A stretch of DNA of 64,000 bases, taken from positions 124,001-188,000 of the forward strand of contig NZ_NEVQ01000003.1 in assembly GCF_002261185.1 (NCBI RefSeq), given 5' to 3'. The translations under genes were made by a program, and so were the position numbers. Below, one piece after another: positions 18,414 through 26,800 of the stretch. The notes under the pieces are model-generated. The model searched no databases and was not told the DNA's origin. It was given only the letters and a program-made list of their open reading frames with translations. The DNA comes from Bordetella genomosp. 4. Lineage in GTDB: Bacteria > Pseudomonadota > Gammaproteobacteria > Burkholderiales > Burkholderiaceae_B. The stretch's first letter is position 1. Each line of letters starts with the position of its first letter.

Positions 18414-19427
18414 ATGGATCGTTTTCAAGCCATGCAGGTATTCGCACGCGTTGTCGAGGTCAATAGCTTCACTCGTGCCGCCGACACCCTGGGATTGCCT
18501 CGCACGACGGTAACCACCACGATTCAGAATCTGGAGCGCCATCTGGGCGTTCGATTGCTGAATCGCACCACCCGCCGCATCAGCCTGACCCCGGACGGGG
18601 CGGCCTATTACGAACACAGCAAGCGTATCCTCGCCGACGTCGAGGAAACGGAGGCGTGCTTCCAGGAGGCCGCCGTGCGGCCGCAGGGCAGATTGCGCAT
18701 TGATGTCCCTGCCAGCGTCGGTCAACTGATTCTGTTGCCGGCTTTGTGTGAGTTCCACACGCGTTATCCGGATATTGAGTTGGTCCTGGGGATGAGTGAC
18801 CGCCGGGTCGATCTGGTCCAGGAGGCCGTCGACTGCGTCATCCGCGGCGGCGATTTAGAAGACTCTACGCTAGTGGCGCGCCGGATTGGCTCGTTTCAGT
18901 TCCTGACTTGCGCGGCCCCGTCGTATCTGGAACGCTACGGTGTGCCTCATAGTCTGGAGGAACTGGCGAACCACAAGGCGGTGAACTATTTTGCCAGCCG
19001 CTCAGGCCGGGACTACGCCTGGGATTTCGTGGTCGGCGGCGAGGTGCGTGAAATCAATATGCCCGGCGCCGTGTCGGTGAACGACTGGAACGCCCACATG
19101 ACATTGGCCCGGCAAGGTGTCGGTCTGATTCAGACGGCGCGGTTCATTGCCTTGCCTCATATACAGTCCGGCGAGCTGCTCGAAGTCTTGCCTCAATGGA
19201 AACCCCGGTCCTTGCCGATTTCCTTGCTCTACCCTCAAAGCCGCCAGCTCTCGCCCAAAGTACGGGTGTTCTCGGACTGGGTGGCGGAGCTGTTTTCCCG
19301 CTGTCCGTTGCTGCGAGGCGGCGACGGGACCGAGAGCTGTCATGATGTCCAGTGCGCTGAGCTGCACGAGGCGGCGCTGCGCGCGCCCCGGCGTGGTGAA
19401 CTGGTCGAGGCCGAGTATGTGATGTAA
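18414..19427 (+). CDS. LysR-type regulator divergent from the efflux operon
   Basis: 337-residue regulator. The winged helix-turn-helix is in residues 1-60 (FARVVEVNSFTRAADTLGLPRTTVTTTIQNLE), and the co-inducer domain follows with DRRVDLVQEAVDCVIRGG. It belongs to the CrgA-like group by appearance and is not MexT-like, although its position beside a MexEF-OprN-type operon suggests it controls that operon. The C-terminal 40 residues extend past the usual LysR end and are basic/acidic mixed. Two dyads lie in the shared promoter. Confidence 0.9.
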   Translation: MDRFQAMQVFARVVEVNSFTRAADTLGLPRTTVTTTIQNLERHLGVRLLNRTTRRISLTPDGAAYYEHSKRILADVEETEACFQEAAVRPQGRLRIDVPASVGQLILLPALCEFHTRYPDIELVLGMSDRRVDLVQEAVDCVIRGGDLEDSTLVARRIGSFQFLTCAAPSYLERYGVPHSLEELANHKAVNYFASRSGRDYAWDFVVGGEVREINMPGAVSVNDWNAHMTLARQGVGLIQTARFIALPHIQSGELLEVLPQWKPRSLPISLLYPQSRQLSPKVRVFSDWVAELFSRCPLLRGGDGTESCHDVQCAELHEAALRAPRRGELVEAEYVM

Positions 19428-19583
19428 CGCTGGCGGCCGCAATGGCCGCCGGTTTGTGGCGGGGCGGAGGCAGGCCGGGATCAGGGCCGGCCCGCCGGGC
19501 GGCAGGCGCCGGGGGGCGGGCATGCCATACCTGTGCGTACTGTATATTTGGGCGGTTGCCTTTACGCCTCATTGGCCCACTCT

Positions 19584-20705
19584 ATGCAGCAGCCCGTTCT
19601 TCCCGCGTATTTGATTGCCCGCTGGCTACTTTTGCTGGTGCTGTTGGCCGGCGTCTATTTTCTGAGTGGATTTTTGGTGCCCGCCCTGGCGGCGCTGATC
19701 ATCGGCTTGGCGACATGGCCATTGTTTCAGCGCATCGTAGCCGCATGCGGCGGGCGCACCATGCTGGCGGCCTCGCTGGCGCTGATAGGCGTGATCCTGG
19801 TGTTGATCGTGCCGCTGTCGCTGGCACTGTCCTATGCCGTGCAGGAGGCCAGCAATTTCATCGCCTGGGCACTGGCGGCTAATCGCCACGGAGTGTCGGT
19901 GCCCGTCTGGATTTCGTCCATGCCTATTTTCGGCGACCGGCTGTCCGAATATTGGCGCACCTACCTGGGCGAGCCTCATGCGTTGGGGACTCTCGTCGAA
20001 ATGGTCAGCGGCGAGCATCTGGGCAACATCTATCGCATGGTGTTGTCCGCCACCGGCAACGCGTTCCAGTTGCTGCTGAATGTCGTGTTCATGTTGATCA
20101 CCCTGTTCTTTGTTTACAAAGACGGCGATCGCATGATCGGTCAGTTGGATATCCTGGGAGAGCGCATCCTGCCCTCGCGTTGGCTGCGGTTTTCTCGCGT
20201 GGTGCCGGCAACAGTGGGCTCGACCGTCACGGGTATGAGCCTGATTGCCGTGGGCGAAGGCGTTGTGCTGGGTTTGGCGTATTGGATTGCCGGTGTGCCG
20301 TCGCCTGTGTTGTTGGGGGTAGTAACGGGTTTTATGGCCTTGATTCCTGGCGGTGCGCCGTTGTCATTTACGCTGGTGTCCTTGTATCTGGTGGGATCGG
20401 GGCATCTGGTGGCGGGCATTGCCTTGTTTGTCTGGGGCACGGTCGAGCTTTTCATCGTCGACAAGACCCTGCGCCCGCGGCTCGTGGGCGGGCCGGTCAA
20501 ATTGCCGTTTCTGCCGACGTTCTTTGGGCTGATCGGCGGCGTTAAAACCATGGGCATTGTCGGTCTCTTTGTGGGGCCGGTGTTGATGGCGCTGCTGGTC
20601 GCTGTATGGCGGGAATGGGTACGAAACGTGCAGCGTGAGCGCGATGCTGGCCAGTTGAATAATGACCACATTGACCCCGCGCTGCAGCGCGACGAGCGCG
20701 CGTAA
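19584..20705 (+). CDS. AI-2E family membrane permease
   Basis: 373-residue inner-membrane protein of the AI-2E/PerM family. Hydrophobic segments occur at residues 10-60, then after a periplasmic loop (residues 95-150) in the second half, with the conserved IPGGAPLSF near 255 and VDKTLRPRLVGG near 295. Family members are linked to autoinducer-2 export or Na+/H+ antiport; the function here is unassigned. The start at 19584 (MQQPVLPAY) gives the normal family N-terminus; an upstream in-frame ATG at 19533 would add 17 residues. Apparently monocistronic. Confidence 0.85.
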   Translation: MQQPVLPAYLIARWLLLLVLLAGVYFLSGFLVPALAALIIGLATWPLFQRIVAACGGRTMLAASLALIGVILVLIVPLSLALSYAVQEASNFIAWALAANRHGVSVPVWISSMPIFGDRLSEYWRTYLGEPHALGTLVEMVSGEHLGNIYRMVLSATGNAFQLLLNVVFMLITLFFVYKDGDRMIGQLDILGERILPSRWLRFSRVVPATVGSTVTGMSLIAVGEGVVLGLAYWIAGVPSPVLLGVVTGFMALIPGGAPLSFTLVSLYLVGSGHLVAGIALFVWGTVELFIVDKTLRPRLVGGPVKLPFLPTFFGLIGGVKTMGIVGLFVGPVLMALLVAVWREWVRNVQRERDAGQLNNDHIDPALQRDERA

Positions 20706-20839
20706 AGCGATATGATGGCATTTATATCGACGCATTCGCGTTGATATCACTGGGCGCCCCCAAGACCGGGCTGCGCCCGGCCAGCCTCTGATGAGAGGCA
20801 AGAAACGTGGGACAGCCCGGTGTTTCTGTAGAGGAAAAA

Positions 20840-21607
20840 ATGTCTGCATCATCCGTGGCGGAGCAAGTCGCCACTTTGCGCAATCAAGGTTTTGTCGTGG
20901 CTCGCCAGCTAGCGTCACCGGATACGGTGAAAGCCATACGAGCCGAGGCGCAGCGTCAATTGGCCGAGGCGATCGAGCCTCTGGAATACGAGGCTGATGT
21001 GCAGTATCCCGGTGCGCCTGCCTCGCGCCAGGCACAGGGCGGCGCCACGGCGCGCCGGCTGCTCAATGCGTATGGCCGCGGTCCTCTGTTTCAAGCCTGG
21101 GCTACTTCGCCTGTGGTGGCGAAGTGGCTGCATACCTATTTTGCCGATACGCCTGTGCTGTCCAAAGTGCATCACAATTGCGTGATGACCAAGCACCCTG
21201 CCTATGGCAGCTTGACGGGCTGGCATCAGGACATTCGCTATTGGTCGTTCTCTGACGATGACTTGGTGTCGACGTGGCTGGCCTTGGGACAAGAGACGGC
21301 CGACAATGGCGGACTGTTCTTTCTGCCTGGGTCGCATGCAGCCTCATTTTCAGCATCGCAGTTCGACGAACAGAAGTTCTTTCGCGCGGATCTGCCGGAA
21401 AATCAGAATTGGATCGAGCGTGCTGTCTGTCCGGAACTGCAGCCCGGCGATGTTGTATTTTTTCATTGCCGTACCTTGCACGCTGCACGGCAGAACAGCA
21501 GTGATCAGGTGAAGCTGTCCTTGGTTCACACCTATTATCCGCAGACCACAACGCCGTTGCCGGGAACGCGCTCGGCGTCGGTGCCAGGAGTACCGCTGGC
21601 GACGTGA
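20840..21607 (+). CDS. Phytanoyl-CoA dioxygenase (PhyH) family protein
   Basis: 255-residue Fe(II)/2-oxoglutarate-dependent oxygenase-like protein. The metal-binding H-x-D is in GWHQDIRYW near residue 132, the distal histidine is probably in CRTLHAARQN near 218, and the 2-oxoglutarate region is close to RQNSSDQVKLSL. The start at 20840 has GAGGA directly upstream. The substrate is unknown; the family hydroxylates lipids, amino acids and small metabolites. Its 3' end overlaps the convergent ABC transporter gene by 73 bp. Confidence 0.85.
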   Translation: MSASSVAEQVATLRNQGFVVARQLASPDTVKAIRAEAQRQLAEAIEPLEYEADVQYPGAPASRQAQGGATARRLLNAYGRGPLFQAWATSPVVAKWLHTYFADTPVLSKVHHNCVMTKHPAYGSLTGWHQDIRYWSFSDDDLVSTWLALGQETADNGGLFFLPGSHAASFSASQFDEQKFFRADLPENQNWIERAVCPELQPGDVVFFHCRTLHAARQNSSDQVKLSLVHTYYPQTTTPLPGTRSASVPGVPLAT

Positions 21608-23418
21608 GTGCCGGCGCGATCTGCGGCAAGTAGTCGCCAACCTCCATGGCCGTCCAACCGCAGTACCTGGGTGTGAAACGCATCCAGCGTACTGCGATGT
21701 CCGACGCTCACGAGCATGCTGCCAGGCAGCTCGGTGCGCAGCAGCGTATAGAGCGCATGTTCCAGCCCCTCATCGGTGGCAGAGGTCGCCTCGTCCAGAA
21801 AGACGATGGCGGGCCGATTGAACAAAACGCGTGCAAACGCCAATCGCTGTTGCTCGCCGAGCGAGAGCACGCGCGACCAATCGTTGGTCAGGTCCAGCGC
21901 CGTGACCAGATGTGCGAGTTGGGTGTGTTGCAATGCGGTGATGAGGCGTGCATCGTCGGCTGCAGCGGCGGTGGCGGGATAGGCCAATGCCGTACGCAAG
22001 TCGCCTAGCGGCAGATAGGGGCGTTGCGAAAGGAACAGCGCGTCGGCTTGTGTAGGGCGCTGTACCTGGCCCTCAGCATGGGGCCACAGGCCGGCGAGCG
22101 CGCGTAATAGCGTGGTCTTGCCGCTGCCGGATGGACCTTTGATCAACAAGGTCTCGCCCGGTGATAGCTGCAGATGCAAGTCGCGCAGCAACGGGTGATC
22201 GCGATCATCCGGGCGATAGACGCTCATGTTCTCGATGCGCAACGCATCGGCCAGTGATTGCGTTTGCACATGCGGCAGTGAGCGGGCTTGTTGATTGGCT
22301 TCTTGGAATCCATCCAACCGGCTGAGCGTGGCACGGTACTGCGCAAACGTGTCGTACGAGGTGCGAAAGAACGATAGCGAATCCTGAACTTGGCCGAAGG
22401 CTTGCGAGGTTTGCATGACATCGCCGAGTTTGATGGCGCCACTGAAAAATCTGGGCGCTTGCAAGATAAACGGGAACACCACCGCGATCTGGCTGACGGC
22501 GAGGTTCAGGCCGCTGAACTTCAAGGTACGGCGAATCAACGCCCATTGGTTGCTGATGTAGGCGGCAAAGCGCGCACCCAGGGTCTGCTGTTCGACGGCG
22601 GCGCCTTGGTAAAACGCGATGTTCTCCGCGTTTTCGCGCAGCCGCACGAGGGCATAGCGAAAGTTTGCGGTGAGGCGTTCTGCCAGAAAATTCAAACGGA
22701 TCAGAGGATGCCCGATCTTGAATGCCAGCAGTGTGGCCACGATGACGTACAGATAGACCAGCATGACCATGGCGCGGGGAATCTCGATGCTGCCTAACGA
22801 CAGGGGGCCGGATAGATTCCAGAGAATCTGCGTGAATGCCACCAGCGACACGATGGCGCTGATCGCACCGAACGCGAGACTGCGCGATCCGCTGATGAAT
22901 GCCGCGATGTCCAATTCAATGCGTTGGTCGGGGTTGTCGACAGGCTGATCGAGGAACTGGCCGCGATAATAGGCGCTGCCCGCCAGCCAATCTTGTGTCA
23001 GGCGTTCATTGAGCCAGACGCGCCAGTGAATCTCAAAGGCTTGACCGACATAGTAGTCAATCAACGCCCGTGCGACGTGTACGGTGGCCAGCACGCCGAA
23101 TATGCCCAGCATGAGCCAGAATGCTTTGGCGTTGAGCGCCTGGAGGGCGTTGTAAAACCCTTGGTACCAATACGAAAACAACACGGTCATGCGTACGGCG
23201 GCTAAGGCCAGGAACAGCTGTAGTGCCAGACTGAGCAGTGGTTTATAACTGCGCCTCGGATCGAGATATGGCCACGTGAGACGCCAGAATTGCCGGCCCC
23301 AGGTCGTGGTGCGCGCCAAGATGAAAATCGAGATAGCCGAGACACTGCCTGCGATGAGAAAGCTGTATGTCAGCCAGAGCAGACTGCTGCCCAGTTGCTG
23401 ATGCCAATCCAGATCCAT
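21535..23418 (-). CDS. ABC transporter, fused permease/ATPase (YddA/SbmA-BacA type)
   Basis: 627-residue half-transporter. The N-terminal half holds about six membrane segments of the SbmA/BacA-like fold (LTYSFLIAGS..., FWRLTWPYL). The C-terminal ATPase has Walker A GPSGSGKTT near residue 430, the signature LSLGEQQRLAFAR and Walker B IVFLDEATSATDE. The start at 23418 (MDLDWHQQ) has AGGCAGG upstream. Relatives move peptides, cobalamin or unknown substrates across the inner membrane. The last 30 residues beyond the ATPase core (VASGTPGTDAERV...) arise from the overlap with the PhyH gene and may be a recent read-through extension. Confidence 0.88.
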   Translation of the reverse strand: MDLDWHQQLGSSLLWLTYSFLIAGSVSAISIFILARTTTWGRQFWRLTWPYLDPRRSYKPLLSLALQLFLALAAVRMTVLFSYWYQGFYNALQALNAKAFWLMLGIFGVLATVHVARALIDYYVGQAFEIHWRVWLNERLTQDWLAGSAYYRGQFLDQPVDNPDQRIELDIAAFISGSRSLAFGAISAIVSLVAFTQILWNLSGPLSLGSIEIPRAMVMLVYLYVIVATLLAFKIGHPLIRLNFLAERLTANFRYALVRLRENAENIAFYQGAAVEQQTLGARFAAYISNQWALIRRTLKFSGLNLAVSQIAVVFPFILQAPRFFSGAIKLGDVMQTSQAFGQVQDSLSFFRTSYDTFAQYRATLSRLDGFQEANQQARSLPHVQTQSLADALRIENMSVYRPDDRDHPLLRDLHLQLSPGETLLIKGPSGSGKTTLLRALAGLWPHAEGQVQRPTQADALFLSQRPYLPLGDLRTALAYPATAAAADDARLITALQHTQLAHLVTALDLTNDWSRVLSLGEQQRLAFARVLFNRPAIVFLDEATSATDEGLEHALYTLLRTELPGSMLVSVGHRSTLDAFHTQVLRLDGHGGWRLLAADRAGTHVASGTPGTDAERVPGNGVVVCG

Positions 23419-23634
23419 GAAACGCCTGCCTTGCCGTGAGTTCTTTTTAGTCGCAGGACTGCCGCAAAAACAACGCGTTTGGCAGCAAGCCAAAGGCGCA
23501 GCATCGGTTTCTTTTCGCGATGAGTCCTATTGCGAGCGTGCGGCGTCGGGCTAGCCCCATGCCGCTACTCATGGAAAATTAGAGCGGATATCGTTGAATA
23601 GTTCCCTGAACGCCAGTTGAATGGCGATGCAGCG

Positions 23635-24543
23635 TCACGGGCAATGTGCAGTTTGCGCGGCGAGCCAGAACGCTTCGGCCGCAGGGGTGAGTGTGCTGTT
23701 GGGGCGGAACAGGCAGATATCGGCAATGACTTGCCAGTCAGCGTCACCCGCCTCGACCAGGCGGCCCTCTTGCAGATCGGTTGCGATCAGACTTTGTGGC
23801 AGCCATGTCACCCCTCGGCCATCGAGCGCCATGTTTTTCAGCACAGCGGCCAGATGAGCCGTGAAAACGGGTTCTACGCGAGCGCGTTGCAGAGCGGGTC
23901 CCAGCAGGGCGCGGATCAAGCGGCCGAGCCCGGATTCGGTGTTGTAGGTCAACATGGGAATGGCCTTGCGCGCGTGGGTGGACAAGGCATGACGCGGACG
24001 GCCGGCACGATCGGGAGCACACACCGGGATCAAGGTATCGGTGCCGATTTTCAATAATCGATAGCCAGGGGTATCCAGGCGGCTGGGCGCCTGCGCGTGC
24101 GTGTGGCATATCAGAAACTGCACCCGGCCTTGCTGCATCCAGGCTTCGCATTGCTGCAGCATGTCGGACACCAATTGAATGGGCCCGATGGATGTGCGCG
24201 ACTCGAGGCCCCGCAGCCATTGCGGCAGGAACGTCAGCGAAAGCGCATGCGTGGCGGCAAAGCGCAAGGTGGCCGAGCCCGCCGAGGCCACAGCGCGCGC
24301 CTCATCGGGCACGCGCGCGACACGCCCCAGGATTTCCTGTGCGGTAGTGCGGAACCAGGCCCCTGTCTCGGTCAGCGTGGCGGGATGCGTGCTGCGGTCA
24401 AACAGCTCTACGCCCAGCCATTGCTCCAGCGCACGGATCCGGCGGCTGAATGCTGGCTGTGTCATGTGGCGGTCTTCGGCTGCGCGCGAAAAATTGCCAC
24501 TGGCAGCCAATGCGAGAAAGTCTTCCAGCCAGGACAAATTCAT
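23635..24543 (-). CDS. LysR-type regulator, HypT (YjiE)-like
   Basis: 302-residue regulator whose N-terminus (MNLSWLEDFLALAASGNFSRAAEDR, then TQPAFSRRIRALEQWLGVELFDR) and later GRLIRALL / MALDGRGVTWLPQSLI closely follow HypT, the hypochlorite-response LysR protein of E. coli. That reference protein is oxidised on methionines; whether this one is cannot be told. It diverges from tarD across 167 bp, so tartrate-dehydratase control is the likelier role. The start at 24543 is chosen because it begins the helix-turn-helix at the usual distance. Confidence 0.85.
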   Translation of the reverse strand: MNLSWLEDFLALAASGNFSRAAEDRHMTQPAFSRRIRALEQWLGVELFDRSTHPATLTETGAWFRTTAQEILGRVARVPDEARAVASAGSATLRFAATHALSLTFLPQWLRGLESRTSIGPIQLVSDMLQQCEAWMQQGRVQFLICHTHAQAPSRLDTPGYRLLKIGTDTLIPVCAPDRAGRPRHALSTHARKAIPMLTYNTESGLGRLIRALLGPALQRARVEPVFTAHLAAVLKNMALDGRGVTWLPQSLIATDLQEGRLVEAGDADWQVIADICLFRPNSTLTPAAEAFWLAAQTAHCP

Positions 24544-24710
24544 GGGGTTGCTCCGAGGATGCCGCGGGCTATTAAAAGCTATGCCGGCAAAGCATGAAAA
24601 CAGAAAAAAACAGCATTGGGCAAGGCTGCCGCACGACCTCGATAATACGCTGCATCGATCGCCGGGACATCGGCGCGAACCAGAACTCATCAGTGACCGG
24701 AGACCAGCTC

Positions 24711-25877
24711 ATGAAGATCGTCGACATCCGTGAATCGACTCGTCCGATTAAATCCAATATCCGTAACGCCTACATCGATTTTTCGAAGATGACGCTCAGC
24801 CTGGTTGCAGTGGTGACCGACGTCATCCGCGATGGTAAGCCGGTGATCGGTTACGGGTTCAATTCCAACGGGCGCTATGGCCAGGGCGGCCTGATCCGCG
24901 AGCGTTTCGCGCCGCGTGTATTACAGGCCGATCCTGCCAGCCTGCTCGACGATGAGCGCGACAACCTGGACGCCCATAAAATCTGGGCCACGATGATGAC
25001 CAACGAGAAACCTGGCGGTCATGGTGAGCGATCGGTGGCGGTGGGCACCATCGATATGGCGGTCTGGGATGCCGTCGCCAAAATCGAAGGCAAGCCCCTC
25101 TATCAACTGCTGGCCGAGCGCTATGGCAATGGCACGCCGAACCGCGACGTTTTCGTCTATGCCGCCGGTGGCTATTATTGGCCAGGGCAGGGTCTGGATG
25201 GATTGCGTCGCGAAATGCAAAGCTATCTGGATCGTGGTTATTCCGTGGTGAAAAAGAAAATCGGCGGGGCCTCTTTGGCCGAGGATTGCGAGCGGATCGA
25301 GACGGTATTGAAACTGCTCGGACCAGGGCAGCGTCTGGCTGTCGATGCCAATGGCCGCTTCGATTTAAAGACAGCGGTGGAATATGCCAAGGCGCTGTCT
25401 CAATACGACCTGTTCTGGTACGAGGAAGCTGGTGATCCGCTGGACTATGCCTTGCAGGCGGAACTGGCGAATCATTACGCAGGGCCGATGGCGACAGGTG
25501 AGAACCTGTTCTCCATGCAGGACGCGCGCAACCTCATCCGCTACGGGGGCATGCGTCCAGATCGCGATTGGCTGCAATTCGATTGTGCGTTGAGCTACGG
25601 GCTGGTGGAGTATCTGCGTACCTTGGATATGTTGAAAGAAAACGGCTGGTCGGCTTCGCGTTGCATTCCCCATGGTGGCCATCAAATGTCGCTCGCTATT
25701 GCGGCAGGGCTGGGATTGGGGGGCAATGAATCGTATCCGGATCTGTTCCAGCCCTATGGGGGGTTTCCGGATGGGGTGCAGGTCAAGGACAGTATCGTGA
25801 CCTTGCCGGAATTGCCGGGGATTGGGTTTGAGGGGAAGGCGGATTTGTATGCGGAGATGAAGGCGTTGGCGGAGTAA
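24711..25877 (+). CDS. tarD: D(-)-tartrate dehydratase, enolase superfamily
   Basis: 388-residue cytosolic Mg2+-dependent enzyme predicted to convert D-tartrate to oxaloacetate. It closely follows the characterised Bradyrhizobium TarD: IRNAYIDFSKMT at the N-terminus, GFNSNGRYGQGGLIRER, NEKPGGHGERSVAVG, the catalytic Lys motif VVKKKIGG near residue 180, metal ligands in DANGRF, WYEE and ATGEN, and the catalytic His in CIPHGGHQMS. The start at 24711 has GGAGA upstream. No transporter for tartrate is adjacent; the divergent HypT-like LysR is the likely regulator. The palindromic repeat block follows within 36 bp. Confidence 0.93.
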   Translation: MKIVDIRESTRPIKSNIRNAYIDFSKMTLSLVAVVTDVIRDGKPVIGYGFNSNGRYGQGGLIRERFAPRVLQADPASLLDDERDNLDAHKIWATMMTNEKPGGHGERSVAVGTIDMAVWDAVAKIEGKPLYQLLAERYGNGTPNRDVFVYAAGGYYWPGQGLDGLRREMQSYLDRGYSVVKKKIGGASLAEDCERIETVLKLLGPGQRLAVDANGRFDLKTAVEYAKALSQYDLFWYEEAGDPLDYALQAELANHYAGPMATGENLFSMQDARNLIRYGGMRPDRDWLQFDCALSYGLVEYLRTLDMLKENGWSASRCIPHGGHQMSLAIAAGLGLGGNESYPDLFQPYGGFPDGVQVKDSIVTLPELPGIGFEGKADLYAEMKALAE

Positions 25878-25912
25878 AGGTGTGTTGCGTGAAGGAGGGA
25901 GTTCTATTGGTC

Positions 25913-26076
25913 GTCGAGCCGAGGCAATCGGCCCGGCCGGGCTTCACAAAGTCGGTCCGGCGCGCGGGCGCCGGACACCGTGTTCGCTCGCTTCGTCCGG
26001 CCCCTTCGGGCCTCCCTTCAGCGTCCGCTCCACTCGACTTTGAGGCGCCCGGCCGGGCCGATTGCCTCGGCTCGAC
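25913..26076 (+). repeat. Palindromic element family 1, copy A (164 bp)
   Basis: Outer arms 25913-25942 and 26047-26076 are perfect 30-bp inverted repeats (outer ends GTCGAGCCGAGG / CCTCGGCTCGAC). The stem continues inward with TTCACAAAGTCG against CGACTTTGAGGC (three mismatches). Two hairpins sit inside: GTCCGGCGC-GCGG-GCGCCGGAC (25955-25976) and GGCCC-CTTC-GGGCC (25999-26012). The whole could fold as a three-way junction in DNA or RNA. Confidence 0.9.
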
Positions 26077-26101
26077 TAGCAGCAATTAGAATTCTCTGCA
26101 C

Positions 26102-26172
26102 CGCTGGCACGACTTTCTTGCTTGGCGTTTTTTCGCAGCCGCATTGGTAGAGAGAAAGATCTTGCGGTGCTG
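26102..26172 (+). repeat. 71-bp conserved flank of copy A
   Basis: Begins CGCTGGCACG, contains TTTCTTGCTTGGC and ends with GAGAAAGATCTTGC...GCTG. It matches the reverse complement of 26513-26583 at about 56 of 71 positions by eye, and both lie exactly 25 bp from their palindromic element. Confidence 0.75.
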
Positions 26173-26512
26173 CTTTCGGCGGCCGCCCTGCGCGGCCACC
26201 TCAAGCGATCGGTCCGGGCATGCGACGGGGTGGCGTGGTGCCTAGTTGGAATATCTGCTTGGCCGCGAGTGAGGCTTGCGGCGATGATGCGTAGGGCACT
26301 TTTCCCGGCGGCATATCCGTAGCATGCCCGTGTTCTGGATCAGAGTTCATCCGCGGACGTGATTTGGGCTAACCATGATGGCATTACAACGAGTGCCATG
26401 CGTGGCATTACGTCAATGTGACTCGAGAGATCTTTTGTCGAGTAACGGTGCCACAGCCTCTGCATGCAGATCCCGAACGCGGTGAGCGGGTGTGCAGGGC
26501 ACCCGCTCATCG

Positions 26513-26583
26513 CAGCCCTGCAAGATCTTTCTCTTCACCCAGACTGATGCAGAAGAATGCCAAGCAAGAAACCCGTGCCAGCG
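26513..26583 (-). repeat. 71-bp conserved flank of copy B (inverted)
   Basis: Reverse-complement partner of 26102-26172, of the same length and the same 25-bp spacing to its element. It shows that homology between the two units extends beyond the palindromes themselves. Confidence 0.75.
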
Positions 26584-26608
26584 ATGTGATGAGCTTGAGT
26601 TACTGCGA

Positions 26609-26772
26609 GTCGATGCGGGGCAGTGGCTGCGTGGGGGCGCCTCGTTGGCGAGCGGAGCGGACACCGTAGGTAGGCCCGAACGGGCCGGACGAGGTGAGCG
26701 AACGCGGTGTCCGGCGCCCGCGCGCCGGACCGTCAACGTGAAGCCCCCACGCAGCCACTGCCCCGCATCGAC
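26609..26772 (-). repeat. Palindromic element family 1, copy B (164 bp, inverted to copy A)
   Basis: Perfect 30-bp outer arms 26609-26638 and 26743-26772 (GTCGATGCGGGG ... CCCCGCATCGAC). The inner stem GCCTCGTTGGCG / CGTCAACGTGAA has mismatches at the same positions as copy A's, plus one more. Hairpins: GGCCC-GAAC-GGGCC (26673-26686) and GTCCGGCGC-CCGC-GCGCCGGAC (26709-26730). Outer-arm sequence differs strongly from copy A, yet pairing is complete. It ends 28 bp from the slmA stop. Confidence 0.9.
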
Positions 26773-26800
26773 GCCAATAGCACCAAAACCGCCCCACCCC

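Larger units (their letters stand above)
25878..26800. other. 923-bp gene-free block made of mirror-image repeats
   Basis: No convincing gene. Two related 260-bp units face each other: 25913-26172 and 26513-26772. Each holds a 164-bp palindromic element, a 25-bp spacer and a 71-bp conserved flank. Between them (26173-26512) is non-coding sequence with a possible fragment of a hairpin like that of copy C near 26176-26200 and a nine-base direct repeat TGGCATTAC (26379 and 26403). Confidence 0.8.

Noticed and set aside
25880-26085. Short coding frames within the palindromic repeat A
   Set aside because: They appear on both strands because of the palindrome itself and have no ribosome site; the DNA is explained by the repeat.
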